Origin: Terfezia claveryi
Taxonomy: Eukaryota; Ascomycota; Pezizomycetes; Pezizales; Pezizaceae
DNA: 64,000 nt
Assembly (NCBI GenBank): GCA_015179025.1
Contig: WHUX01000060.1
Coordinates: 62,001-126,000 of the forward strand
Direction of reading: 5' to 3'
The notes under the pieces are model-generated. The model saw only the letters and a list, made by a program, of their open reading frames with translations, had not been told where the DNA came from and searched no databases. Position numbers and translations under genes: made by a program. Positions 10,784-21,805 of this stretch are shown piece after piece (within the stretch, counting starts at the first letter, position 1; every line of letters starts with the position of its first letter).

Positions 10784-12182
10784 TGACTGCATCTCACATC
10801 CCTCCGCATCCAATTCCTCGTCTTGATGATGATTCTTCTATACCATCTAAAATCTGTTTCACTCTTTCGCTTATTAATTGGGGTAGGTGTACTTATATAA
10901 CGACATTATTGCTTTCAGTTTTTATAATTTTTTGCTTTGAAATTCCTAGACACGGTGTCGGTGGCAGGAGTGGGGAGGTTTGCACTTTGTCTTTTGCTTT
11001 TGCATGTGCTTTTGCTAATTGTTATGTTTAATCTGCTTGAGTCATGACCATTTTCTCCCAATGTCACAAAATGGCGGATTTTCTTCAGTTCTGTAGGCAG
11101 TTTACTTTCCCTCCTTATCCTCATCTTTTCTTCTCCTCCTCTTCTATTATTGCTTTTTCCCTCTATTGCACCGCCGGATTATCTTCTCTCTTTTTTTTCT
11201 TTTTTTTTAAAATTCTGGGTTTACATATCGGGTTGGGCCATGCATCTTGCGTAATGCAGGTTTCTCAACCTTCTCAACCCCCCAACCCCCCAACGGCCAA
11301 CTTTTTTCTTGATAGTGTCCATAACATCTGTCGGCATGTAAATACTTTTCCGATGTGTGGATGTACCAGTAACAACAAGTTTAGGGGATTCGAGGCTCAT
11401 TATCTATATATTCCATGACTTTGATTCATTATCATTCCTCTTCTTCAAATTTCCACTTTGGCTTTTTTATGTCTTTCATAGCTTCTCTTTTTTGCTTATG
11501 ATAATGGCAAGGAGTAAGGGGCGTATATACGGGGAATCCGTCGCAGCACTCCCAGGACGTTGGGCTTCAGTGGATCGCGAACCGTACTTACTTGTGCTCC
11601 AGAAATGCGGGCCCAGGGGGGGTTATTTGGGAATGGTAATCAAAACCTATGCATACTTCACATGCCATTCAATTTGGCCTCTAAATTTTTTTCTCATTCT
11701 ATGTTGATGTCTCGCCCGCCGGCAGTTAAAGTAGTTTTTCCAAATTTCCTCTGAATCGATCGAGAAATCAATCGAAGCAATTGCAACAGCGCTGTGTGGG
11801 GGTCACTAGATAGTAAGGTCCCACAGATGATCGCCAACCAATCAATCATCCACGCTGTTTTTTGCAGCAGATTGATGTAGGGCTGGTAGTCGTGAAATGC
11901 CCGGGCCAATCACGAAGCGTTGTCTAAAAATAGCTATTTCCGTATCGAGATGGCTACAGCTAGTAACAATTAGAATATCACGAGAGTATTTAATGTATGT
12001 ATTGAAAACAATCCTACAACCTAGAATCCACCACTCCCACAATCACCCATTGTCCAATCCCTGGTACTAATTTTATGAGGTGAGATAGTACAAAAAAAAG
12101 CCTCCACTTTGCCTCGGTCCGGTATGATTCCTCCCATCTGCGTAAGCCCAATCACAGGCCCTCGCTTATACCCTTATACCGT
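10784..12182. other. Convergent intergenic region
   Basis: It lies between the ends of the cyclin (+) and aldolase (-) genes. It contains T-rich and CT-rich tracts (about 11120-11210) that fit a 3' UTR, and no supported gene. Confidence 0.45.
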
Positions 12183-13621
12183 TTACAACTGGTTGGCAGT
12201 GTTGAAGTCAAGTAAGCCCTCCTTGACACGGGCAATCATGGTCTTCTCTCCCTCTCGGACCCATACTCTCGGGCTATGAAGGTGTTAGCTCAGGATAACA
12301 ACTGAATATACATAAGATTGAGGGAATGACTTACTCAAAGTACTTCTTGTTTGGCTTGTCCTCACCCTCTGGATTACCAATTGGGCTCATGACGTAGTCC
12401 TAATGTAGCGTCAATAACAAATTCTGTTAAATAAAAAAGCACTGAATCTACAAAATAGCCTCACCTTATTCTTAAGCATGTAGTCCCTGATACCGCAGAG
12501 GTAGGCGTACTGAAGGTCAGTATCCAAGTTGACCTTTATAACACCAGAGTTGATAGCAGTGTTGAACTCCTCCTTGCTAGACCCAGAACCACCGTGGAAA
12601 ACCAAGAACAATGGCTTACCACCCCCAAAACCGATCTTCTGGGTAGTGTAGGCTTGGTGTTTGGCCAAAAGCTCTGGGTGGAGCTTGACGTTTCCTGGTT
12701 TGTAAACACCGTGAACGTTTCCGAACGCAGCGGCGATGGAGAAGTACGGATAGACGGAAGAGAGAGCCTGATAGACCTCGTAGATATCTTCGGGCTGAGT
12801 GTAGAGGGCAGAGTTGTCCACATCAGTGTTGTCAACACCGTCTTCCTCACCACCGGTGATTCCGATTTCCTACAGGAGCAGCCGTAAGAAGAACGAAATA
12901 ACTGCTTTGTTGGGACTAAGAACTTACCATTTCTATCCATTGTTTCATTGGTGCCATCCTCTGAGCATACTTCTTGGTGATGGCAATGTTCTCTTCCTTG
13001 CTCTCCTCAGACAAGTCAACCATGTGGCTGGACCACAGGGGCTCTCCATGCTCTTTGAAGTAGGCTTCATCGGCATCGAGCATGCCATCGAGCCATGGGA
13101 GGAGCTTCTTAGCACAGTGGTCGGTGTGGAGGACGACTGGGATGCCATATGCGGGAGAAATGGCACGGATGTAGTGGGCAGCAGCAATACCACCTTGGAT
13201 CGAGGCGAATTGGCCCTCGTTTGAGACACCCTAGGCTGTATCAGCTTCTGAGATCTGTGCCAAAGTGGAGAAACGAAGATACCTTTCCGGCAAAGTATGC
13301 AGCACCACCTTGGGAGGTCTGGATGATGATAGGGGACTTGCTATCACGGGCGGCCTCCAATGCAGCAACGACGGTTGAGGAAGATGTAACGTTCTATTAA
13401 CAGTTGATAAGCATTTTTCAACCACTATAGCCGATTTCACATACGATGGCAGGAATAGCAAACTTGTGCTCTCTGGCGTACTTGAACAGCTATATCTCAG
13501 AAAGAGGGTTAGCCATGTGATCGGCAGAAGTTGTCAAGGATAGCATGCAAGTCCTCACGTTCAAAACGTCGTCACCAACGATGACACCCTTCTTCCTCAA
13601 TAGCACATCAGTGGCACCCAT
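12183..13621 (-). CDS. FBA1: Fructose-bisphosphate aldolase, class II
   Basis: Zn-dependent glycolytic/gluconeogenic aldolase that cleaves fructose-1,6-bisphosphate to DHAP and glyceraldehyde-3-phosphate in the cytosol. Seven exons on the minus strand: 13559-13621, 13445-13489, 13283-13393, 12928-13230, 12465-12869, 12335-12399, 12183-12273. They total 1083 nt with no frame break, giving 360 residues against 359 in yeast Fba1. Visible signatures are AIPAINVTSSSTVVAALEAA, QTSQGGAAYFAGKG, VVLHTDHCAKKLLPW (Zn ligand His and catalytic Asp region), EIGITGGEEDGV, FHGGSGSS and KVNLDTDLQYAY. The C-terminus is FDPRVWVREGEKTM. The start MGATDVLLRKKGVIVGDDVL matches the family start exactly. Confidence 0.97.
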
Positions 13622-14420
13622 TATTGCGATTTCTAATGCTCGTCGTTAGTGTTTTGGTGTTGCTTTAGAAGAATGTTGTAGTGCGTCGCATGTAGTGGGG
13701 TATATTTAAAATTTCGATTACCCCGCTGCGTGTTACGATGATGTAACAGCAACGAACTTCAAGACAATGGAAAGTATACTCACAAAAATGCTTCTGGAGT
13801 TAATAAGAAGAATGGAAAGCGGTATAGGGATTGGATTGCAGCAATAAGCGGGAGGCCAGGGAGATATAAAAGGGGATGAAGGGATTATGAACGAAGGAAT
13901 ATCGAGCCTGGGCGGTTTGCGTGACGAAAGTGGGTCGGGGTGCCTTAGGACTAGAGCCCCCGGCCCAGACCAAGTGGACTGAGATGGGCTCCGTTTTAAG
14001 TTACGGGCTTACAGTTCTGTCATTAGTGAGGCAGTAGTTCCCCATTCAGTTCGGCGAGCTCTGCGACGGCCCGTTCAACAACAAACCTGGAGTGGTCCTC
14101 AGGCGATTAATAGAACGATCAGCAGGGACGTCTATTGCTATTTGCAAACCGCTGGTTCTCAATTGGTCATAGAATAATCCTGAGAGCGAGCGATACTTCA
14201 TTCCCACTAAGCTTTGTGGGTGGTACTTTTCAAAGACTACTTTTTTCTACCCCACAGGTATTCATTTTTTATCGCCGTGTTTTGAGATACAATATCAAAT
14301 GTGGATAAAAATTCCGCAGGTCCCCATGCGCCTTTCCCCATTCCGATTCTCCAGCGATCACAACTTCCTCGGTACAAGTCTAAGTTCCTGACTATTCCGA
14401 TAATGCCTGCCTATTGAACC
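13622..14420. other. Aldolase promoter and downstream spacer of bL9m
   Basis: Upstream region of the highly expressed-type aldolase gene. It contains purine/pyrimidine tracts and a possible 5' UTR intron, but I could not fix any element. Confidence 0.35.
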
Positions 14421-15296
14421 CTATGGGCTGCTCAAATCGACCACCGACACCTGCCTCGTTACCACGACCCTCCGAGTAGTAACCAAGCCTTCCTTCATAG
14501 TTATCCTTAAAGGGAATGACCCGAGAATTTGAATCTTGTCTATAGTCTTCCCCTTCGCCGCCATGAAACTGATATTTTCCGGCTTGACAACCACTCGAGA
14601 TAGTTCTCCCTCCCCTGCAGCTGCCATGGCTCTGATGGTGGAAGCAATATCTGCGACAGTGATTGACCCATGGAGAGCAACATCCGTATTGGATTTAGTG
14701 GGACGAGCAAACTCGAGGGTGTCAGGGAGGAGGGACTCCAGGAGGCTGTGGGATCGTTCGGGCTATGAAAAACCGAGTGAGTGGTTGGGGACAGATAGTG
14801 AGATATGGCAAGCAATAAGGTCATACATCTAACACACTAAGTTCGACTGTTTCTCTCCTGTCCTCCGGATCCGGCTTGAATGTAATATCTCGTTCAGCCA
14901 TGATGTCGCCCGCCTTAAGATTCTTCAAGTCGTGATTTGACAGGTACCGAGCCATCCCTCGAGGGAACCATCGATCTATGTCGTGCAAATCGGTGAGATG
15001 AGTATTGTGCACCAGGTGGATTTTGTCTACGAACTTCGCATTCTTCCTCGAGTGACCGGTAAGTTAGAGCCTGTATTCTCAACAATGGGTCAGTGAGGCT
15101 TAGAGGCGTATAGGTCCTGGTGGAGGTCACCTTTCCGCCCGAAGTGAGGGACATCTTGAAGTAATTGAACAGTAATATAAGGGTCCCTGCGCGGCTTCTT
15201 CTTTGCTCCTCTTATCTGCTGTGCAGTTGCACCAATCCAATGTAAACAAGATGAACAGGTCGTTAGCCTGAGTGTGCGGAGGGGCTGGAGTGCCAT
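14421..15296 (-). CDS. Mitochondrial large-subunit ribosomal protein bL9m
   Basis: Mitoribosomal homologue of bacterial L9 (yeast Mrpl50). Exons on the minus strand are 15131-15296, 15035-15070, 14827-14975 and 14421-14762; they join to 230 residues in one frame. The first exon gives a mitochondrial leader (MALQPLRTLRLTTCSSCLHW) and then ITVQLLQDVPHFGRKG, the L9 N-terminal strand and the glycine/lysine turn. The second and third exons give GRMRNRWFPRGMARYL, the conserved L9 'G..RN.L.P.G.A' helix. The third donor (gttcgt, on the 15035 side) is atypical but gives the expected Asn. The C-terminal domain is basic and beta-rich. Alternative start at 15344 adds 16 residues. Confidence 0.85.
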
Positions 15297-15446
15297 AATG
15301 CTCGTCGAAGGAATACCAGTGGTCAACTGGAAGCTGTTCTGCATGAACGTTCAAAATTAGGGGCCTTAATTTTGGTGCGGCCATACAAGTTTCTTTAACT
15401 AAACCCGTTTTGACATGCGAACTTTAACTAGGTTTGCACTAGTAAG

Positions 15447-15570
15447 TAGTCTGGTTGCTGTGCTAAGAGTTGTGCCAACCAGTAGGGAGGGGTCATGCCA
15501 CCAGACTACGGTAGGTAGTCTGGCTTGCGGAGTAAGTACAGTACTCCGTACCTAGTCTGGTTGCTCCGTA
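15447..15570. repeat. Cluster of the AGTCTGG / CCAGACT motif
   Basis: Within about 120 bp, TAGTCTGGTTGC occurs at 15447-15458 and 15553-15564. Related forms (ccaaccag, ccaccagactac, gtagtctggc) lie between them in both orientations, giving nested imperfect inverted repeats. The same core recurs at many other places in the window. Confidence 0.7.
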
Positions 15571-15635
15571 CCTTTCATTCCTATTTCAAATGTATGGCGG
15601 CTTGGCGCCAAGCCACAATCAAATTTTGTTCCGCC

Positions 15636-16049
15636 TTTCCGTAATTTTATTAGAGACGTTCCGCACCCTGGTCTGGCGGACAATGCAACTTTAGTCACGC
15701 CACCTCCTACCCTGGTAGCGCTAGATGTCCGCCGAAGAATCGTTTTTACAACCCTGCCAGTCTTAAGCAGTCGGTGCGGCACCAGTGCCGGGATTTAGAG
15801 TAAGCAAAATTTTCACTTAACCGCATTCCGCCATTTGTTGTTGATTTTAGCGCGGTAAACTAGAGATATTCTAAGGGCAAAAAATATGCTATCGATAGCA
15901 TATTTTTTGCCCGGCGGACATCTCACCCTGGTCCCATATCCTTGCTGCTCACATGATATGGTCGGGTTGCTGTGGATACAAGCCGCCAGGCCAGGGTGCA
16001 GAACGTCTCTATTGGGATAAGCTCTGTTTTTATAAATGAATTACGGAAA
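15636..16049. mobile_element. Inverted-repeat (MITE-like) element, about 0.4 kb
   Basis: Left end tttccgtaatt (15636) followed by tattagagacgttccgcacc and ctggtctggcgg; the right end (to 16049) carries the same blocks inverted (gccaggccagggtgcagaa, cgtctctatt, aattacggaaa). The right arm has about 22 extra bases between two of the blocks. Related ctggcggac/accctgg words recur inside. No ORF of note; a non-autonomous DNA transposon or a nested set of them is the simplest reading. Ends and target duplication are not certain. Confidence 0.6.
15875..15912. repeat. Perfect 38-bp palindrome
   Basis: The sequence starts gggcaaaaaatatgctatc and is followed by its exact reverse complement with no spacer, centred on ATCGAT. 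It lies inside the inverted-repeat element but is not at its midpoint. Confidence 0.95.
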
Positions 16050-17020
16050 CACGTGAAAGCATACCAAAACTATTCCGAGTGACACGAATTTCACAGCTTC
16101 AGCGGAGCGATGGGGCTGTGCTGACTGCCAAAGGGGAGGAACGACTACGCCAGGTGATCAATGATGAAAGTGTGTTGTGATTTGCTGTGCAGCAGTTTCT
16201 TAAAAATTATAACGATCACTTGGTGTTTAGACAAAGTTGCAACCTTTACACCGCAATTGCCCCCATTTCCAAATGACAAAATATGTCTAGACTGTAGCAA
16301 TTTCTCCACAAATCGTAAGTTATATAGAACTTAAGTCATTAATTATTGCCGAAGTGGGCTTGACATCTTTTAAATTTGGCATGATTTTCATTTACATGCC
16401 AGACTGTATAAAAAAACAATACCTCCAGATAGGTATGTATTAGGTGACGGGGTAACCAAACTTTTTGGCAAATGGTTCAGTTCTCGGTGTAAGAGTGCCA
16501 CTTATGAATAGCTTCATGATGAAAGAGGCATTCAAAATAACAGATGTACCCCAGCCTCGAAGGATATACCGGTACCCATAACTTTTATCTCTCCCACAGC
16601 TGAATATTCCACTTTAGATGACACCTCCGGGTGCTCTATAAGTGCAAATGTCCCTAGGATGGTTTCTCTCAGTAGACACACAGTGTTCTTCGTTATATTA
16701 TAGCACATCACCTCTTCATTCAAATCGCAGCCTTGCTGGAGATGGAGCACAGCACTACTTTGGATGCTGTCATCTGTCGGTAGCACTACTGCAAACGAAC
16801 ATCAACCCAACAACGCACAAGTAAACATTTTTCAAATACGCAATTTCGGCTCAAGGCTCACAGCCAGGCAGCGATCCAATTGCACTGACTTTACAGGGTC
16901 CACCAATCCTTTGGAAATAGAAAAGGAGAGACTAGTTCCACTAAAGCCACTAAGGAAACCGCTCATGGTGACAAGGCCAGTCCGGTAGTCCTCGCAGCCC
17001 CCCAATCACCCCAGCCAGCC

Positions 17021-18802
17021 ATGCCTGGTGATAGGAACCTCACCATCGTCTACGCAGGTGCCGCCTCACTCGCAGCGATTACTCTCGTCTATGTCTTCAG
17101 CCCTTCATTCGCAATCGACAGCCACAATACCTCATTTAGTCAACGACAAAAGGGTGTAGTGGGGTTGGTAAATACTGGAAATGATTGTTTTGTAGGTTTT
17201 TGTCACTCAAAGTTTGACAAAACACTCATCAGAGCTAATTTCAACCCCACCTAGATAAATTCCACGCTTCAGGCCCTCGCCGGGCTACCTGAGCTTCGGG
17301 AATACCTCATTCATCGGGGTCGCATAGCAAAGGAAAGTGGAGAATTTAGCAAGAAATCATTTTTATCAGGAGCCTTGAAGGACATCTTGGATAAATTGAA
17401 TGAGAAGCCGATCCGGAGGAAGGTAATATCAGCACGGTCATTTTTGACCGTGTTGGAGGCCATTTTTAACCAGAGGATATCGAGAGCCCAGCAGGATGCG
17501 CATGAATTTTTACAGATCGTGGCGGAGAAGTTGGCGGAGGAGTACTATGCCATGGAGAAATTCAAGAAGGAGCGGGAGAGGAAAATAGAAGCAGAGGAAG
17601 CTAGTGGCAGTGTACAGCAATTGAATGGGTTTCAAGAGAAGCTAGAGTCAGATTTGGTAGGGGAGTACGGAATGCCGTTAGAAGGAACCCTTGAGTCGGA
17701 AATTGAGTGTATGAAATGCCACTTCAAAACGAAACCGGTACAGTCGAAATTCATGGTTATGACACTCTCCGTTCCTTTAAAGGTTCATTCCCTCAGCTTA
17801 TATATAAATCAACCCTATTTGTGGACTGATTCCTAGCTGGGGCCTTAGACAAGTGCTACACTGAATGATTGTATCGACGGTGCTTTTACCACGGAATATA
17901 TCGACGACTTCCAATGCGACAAGTGCCGCCTGCAGCATGCTATCAGTCATTATGAAGCAAAATTGTCAACCTGCAAGCCAAGGGAGCGAGAAGTGATTCA
18001 AGATTCTATTTCCCGCCTCCAGCAGGCTCTTGATAACGACCCCCAATCCCCCCCGGCAAGTGTCCCTCTTCCTCCTTCTTCTCCGGCAATCCGCTCTAGA
18101 ATAGCAAAACGGACATGTATGTCAACCTACCCAGCAGTGTTCGTCATTCACCTCTCGAGGTCAATATACGAGCACTCCCTCGCCTCCAGAAAGAACGTCT
18201 GTAAAGTTTCATTCCCGGAATATCTATCAATGGGTGGTTTTATGGATAGAAGAGGGTATAAGCTACAGTGTGTGGTAACGCACAAGGGTGGACATGAAAG
18301 TGGTCATTATGAGTGTTTCAGGAGACATAATGTTTGGCCGGCACCGTTCTCAACCCCCCATCAACCGAGTCCCGGAGGCACTATTCCTGGGACCCCTGCA
18401 ATATCTGTGACCCCTAGTGGAAGTGCGGCTCCATTGATAAAGGAGACGTGTGAAGCAAGGAATTCGATTTCTGAAAGCAACTGTTCTGTATCTCCAATAA
18501 CTCCCATATCACCATCCTTGAGTGTCCCGACACAGGTTGGGGACGACAGGCCATCATCGCCTGCTTCTATACGAACAGTCACATCTGCTACGCCCACAGG
18601 GCTTGAGCCCCCATCACCGTCTTCGTCATCACCTACACCTTCTAAGGTGGACTGTGAACGTAAAAAGAAGAAAGTCAAGAAGAACAACAAGTGGTGGAGG
18701 ATAAGTGACGAGAAGATTAAGGAAGCAAAGACAGACGATGTCCTCTCGCAGCAAAAGGAGGTATATCTTTTGTTTTATGAAAGGATGCGAGAGGATCGCT
18801 AG
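17021..18802 (+). CDS. Membrane-anchored ubiquitin carboxyl-terminal hydrolase (Ubp16/USP30-like)
   Basis: USP-family cysteine deubiquitinase. Exons 17021-17191, 17255-17782 and 17849-18802 join in frame to 550 residues. An N-terminal hydrophobic segment (residues about 9-30) precedes the catalytic domain directly, as in yeast Ubp16 and animal USP30, which sit on the mitochondrial outer membrane. The Cys box reads GLVNTGNDCFINSTLQAL (family usually NTGNTCF). The QQDAHEFL box follows, then two CxxC pairs for the zinc finger (CMKC, CDKC). The His box is GGHESGHYECFRRH, and WWRISDEKI and VYLLFYER come near the end. An insert of about 120 Ser/Pro-rich residues lies between the His box and WWRISDE. 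Mitochondrial location is inferred from architecture only. Confidence 0.88.
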
Positions 18803-19530
18803 ACTTTGCACGTGTTTTTCTGAGTATTAAGCCAGGAGGGGTACATAGCTCTTTTGTGGTATTCAGGGGCAGCATGTAGCGGGACCAGTTGCTCCATCAT
18901 ATACATATATAGTCAGCGATCGTAAGTATTAGCACGAAGACATTTTGACACCGGAATGGACCAAAATTGACCCATTTGCAAAAATGGGTAAAAATACTTC
19001 CTGACCTACTTCATGTGCAACCAGACTGCTTTATCCCAAACACCAAGTTGAACCACTTTCAAATTCAAAAAGTGCCAAGCCCCATACAATTTTATGAAAT
19101 TTGGCAAAATGGGCACTGTAGAGTAAAATATTTATTCCAAGCTATGCTCGAGTGCTCTTAGAAAAAAATAAGGTGGAGAGTTAACCAGTAATTTGAGGAG
19201 CAATTGCTAATAATCTAGCTATTTTCTCCGCCTCGTGCTAACACTAATGACATAGAACAATACGTCAGCTGGAACAAACATATCACGCCCAAGGGTAATC
19301 TGGGGAATAATGTTAGTCTGGTGCCAACCAGACTAGAATAATGTATGGAGACCAGAATAGCAGCGGAACGAGTCAGGTGAGACTTATATATGCCCTATGC
19401 GGCTAGCTCCTCTCTGGGAGTCAACAGCACTCCCCGTTACAAATCCCCTATTGACTCGACATACAACAATATCATCCCTATTCCCCCAACCAGACCTTAC
19501 AAACGGGTTGCCTTTAACCTCCAATCCACA
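18803..19530. other. Intergenic with small hairpins
   Basis: It contains acccatttgcaaaaatgggt (18971-18990, a stem-loop with 8-bp arms) and tagtctggtgccaaccagacta (19314-19335), a near palindrome built from two facing copies of the dispersed motif. No gene seen. Confidence 0.55.
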
Positions 19531-20171
19531 ATGTCCCCCCCCTAACAGCAAACTACCGCCTAATCGACATTGACGCTCTCGACGCTGAGGCACAGTTCCC
19601 ACCCGAGCTACTAAACCCCCCATGTCCGCCCGTAGGTATCTCCGAGATTCAAGGGCTCGCGGGTCAATGCCGGCAGCTATTGCAGCGAGGAGACCAGGAA
19701 GGGGCGTTGAAGGTTGCTTTGAAGAATGTGCCATACGGGGGGGATGAGGCGGGAAAGGTATGTCAGCTGCCACTCAACTACCTACCACCAATTCCAATTC
19801 CCAAATATACCTTCTCCAAATCTTCCAAGCGAGGTTGCCTCCAAATCCATCATCTTCTGGAATTTTATCTTATAAGTTAACGCCTCACTGCACATTTACA
19901 GGAGCTCCACCTCCAAACAATTCTAGAAATCCTCTCGTCAATCCGCTCCTCCGAAATGGCAAACACGTTATCCCGCCTATCCAGTCTACCAAATGGCACT
20001 GAGCTTCTCGACATTCTTACAAAATATATCTACAAAGGCATGAAAGACGCCTCCTCTGGGGCTGGAAGCGGTGGAAAAATGTCCGTCTTACTGAGCTGGC
20101 ATGAGAAGGTGGTGGATATAGCAGGGGAGGGGAGTATCGTGAGGTGTATGACTGATAGGAGGACTGTATAA
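19531..20171 (+). CDS. ARC15: Arp2/3 complex subunit ARPC5 (p16), start interrupted by a one-base gap
   Basis: Smallest structural subunit of the Arp2/3 actin-nucleating complex. The reading frame in the first exon gives NYRLIDIDALD, then CRQLLQRGDQEGALKVAL and NVPYGG. After an intron (19758-19901) come SIRSSEM, LLDILTKYIYKGM, LLSWHEKVVDIAG and GSIVRCMTDRRTV, all classic ARPC5 blocks. The only plausible ATG (19531) is one base out of frame: it is followed by a run of eight C (19535-19542). One more C would give MSPPLTANYRLIDID, the usual family start. I read this as a homopolymer undercall or a recent frameshift. The intron otherwise splices cleanly and the length fits the family. Confidence 0.85.
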
Positions 20172-21140
20172 AGGAGTGCGGTAGTGGTTGAATGGGGACT
20201 GACGAATGGTGTAGTTCGTGGGAGTGTACGAGAATGGGGGTTATATATGAAGATAGTGCGGCTGCTCGTATTGTGTCTACGGTTTGTTTATTTTACGCTA
20301 CACAAGAAGTGATAAACTGATCGGGGCGTATACCAAAAATCATGATATCATAACTCCCACATAGTGAATTTCAAGACACCTGCCTGCTAAGCAGATATAT
20401 ATGTACAGCCAGACTAATATATGTCTGCTATGAAGGGGGGAGGGGGTCTGCTATGTGGGGGGGGGGAGAGGAAAGGGGTCTGCTATTGTGTAAATATTGG
20501 CTAAAGTGAGGTGGGAGAAGAACGCTATTAAATAGATAATATAAAGTAATTTCCTGTCACCCATTTCCTTCCACCTCTGCCCTTACAACCCTGAGCTTTG
20601 TGGCAATCCGGGCTCCGTATCTCCCTTAGCGTTGCCCCTTGTCCCAAATATTACTACCCCGTCCGGGCCATGTGTCCCAACTTGCATCCTCTCCTGGGGT
20701 TCAGCACTACTACTACTGTAGTCCCTTGTATACACCTCTGAAACCGAGGCCAGCCTTGACTGATCAACAGAACTGGGTCCCAGTGATGATTTAATAAATC
20801 AATGCCTTCATATCCACCTGACTGAGGCGCGTATTTCCAGTCTCTCATAATAATAATATTGTTCCGTATCCAGCGGGTGTAGCAGCAGCTTTGCGCTCGT
20901 TGGTGCACAATTGCCGGGGAGATCTCAATCTGTGACCAGCCAATCGCTTGAGGTACAGAGACGGTTCCACATGAGAGTAGCAAAACATAGGGCAGATGCA
21001 ACGATAACAAAGACTTCAAAAAAGTACGGAGTGTATACATACACCTGCTCTCTGCCGCTGTATCAGGTTGGCGCGAAGAAGTAGTACTGAGATGCGAGTA
21101 CGAGGGTGTTGGTAACAATATTAGATATTCAAGAACTTAC
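20172..21140. other. Intergenic, possible 3' part of a membrane-protein gene
   Basis: It includes a 10-G run (20457-20466). A minus-strand open frame at 20654-21118 may hold the last exon(s) of the gene upstream of it on that strand, but I recognise no family block in it. Confidence 0.35.
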
Positions 21141-21805
21141 AGTGAGGTTCCAAAACTCATAAATAAGGATACAGCTGAGGAACAGAGGCAATACGCAAAG
21201 AACTAATGCATTTACGCATACACCTTGCGTGACTCGAAGATACAGAGTTATGAGTTTTGTCTGTTTTCTATCCTAACGTTAGTTACATTCCTATATACAA
21301 ATAGAATCTAGGAGACCCTACGCAATTCATATAAGAATAGCATAGATTTCCCTCATATAAGAAAGATGTACCGGACATTCGCTCACCTAACCAGATAGAA
21401 TTCCTCACAGACCAATGTAAGCTTCAGCCCAAGCATAGTTTTCTCCATCCTTACTTCTTCATCTCCTTGCACGAGTTTATATGTCCACGAAATCCGGTAT
21501 ACCCTGTTAATTGTGTTACTACCCCTATTTGGGATCGAGAGCGAATGATGTCTCCACTACCTAAAACATCTAGAAGACATAAGGCCATATGGTTTGCAAA
21601 CAAGAAAAATACCTACAATAGCGACGCACAGGTCGTCCCACCATAACTTCGTGCGGAACCGAGTCCTGGAGAACATCCGTAGAACCACTGCTGCTATGGC
21701 TAAATTGACGACAGGGTGGGCTGCAGTCCGGAGCTGCGAGACTTTACCAAACATTGCCTTTGCAAGGGAGTTTGGTATGCCCTTTAACCTCAGTAAATCG
21801 GCCAA
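21141..21805 (-). pseudogene. Possible seven-TM rhodopsin-like fungal membrane protein (gene or relic)
   Basis: Three minus-strand pieces look like the start of the fungal rhodopsin-like/PTH11-type membrane protein family. The first is 21805 to about 21610, with VVNLAIAAVVLRMFSR and TKLWWDDLCVAIVGIF, matching the family's 'R..SR....l.wDD...' block. The second is about 21504-21392, including KLTLVCEEFYL. The third is 21260-21141 (KLITLYLRVTQGVCVNALVL and a hydrophobic helix), with a clean acceptor (aaaacag) and donor (gtaagt). Pieces two and three join in phase. I could not join pieces one and two, nor find the later helices, so the gene may be broken. The family is abundant in Pezizomycotina and usually of unknown ligand. 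Confidence 0.42.

Larger units (their letters stand above)
15297..17020. other. Repeat-rich intergenic region
   Basis: It holds a cluster of AGTCTGG-type motifs (15447-15570), an inverted-repeat element with a 38-bp palindrome (15636-16049), and a sequence at about 16449-16477 that resembles one end of the MITE at 55175-55321. A 255-nt minus-strand open frame at 16532-16786 has no recognisable family. Confidence 0.5.

Noticed and set aside
16532..16786. 84-codon minus-strand frame near the palindrome element
   Set aside because: No domain, no splice partners, in repeat-rich DNA; not supported as a gene.
20654..21118. 154-codon minus-strand open frame as a stand-alone gene
   Set aside because: No recognisable domain; could at most be the tail of the rhodopsin-like candidate.
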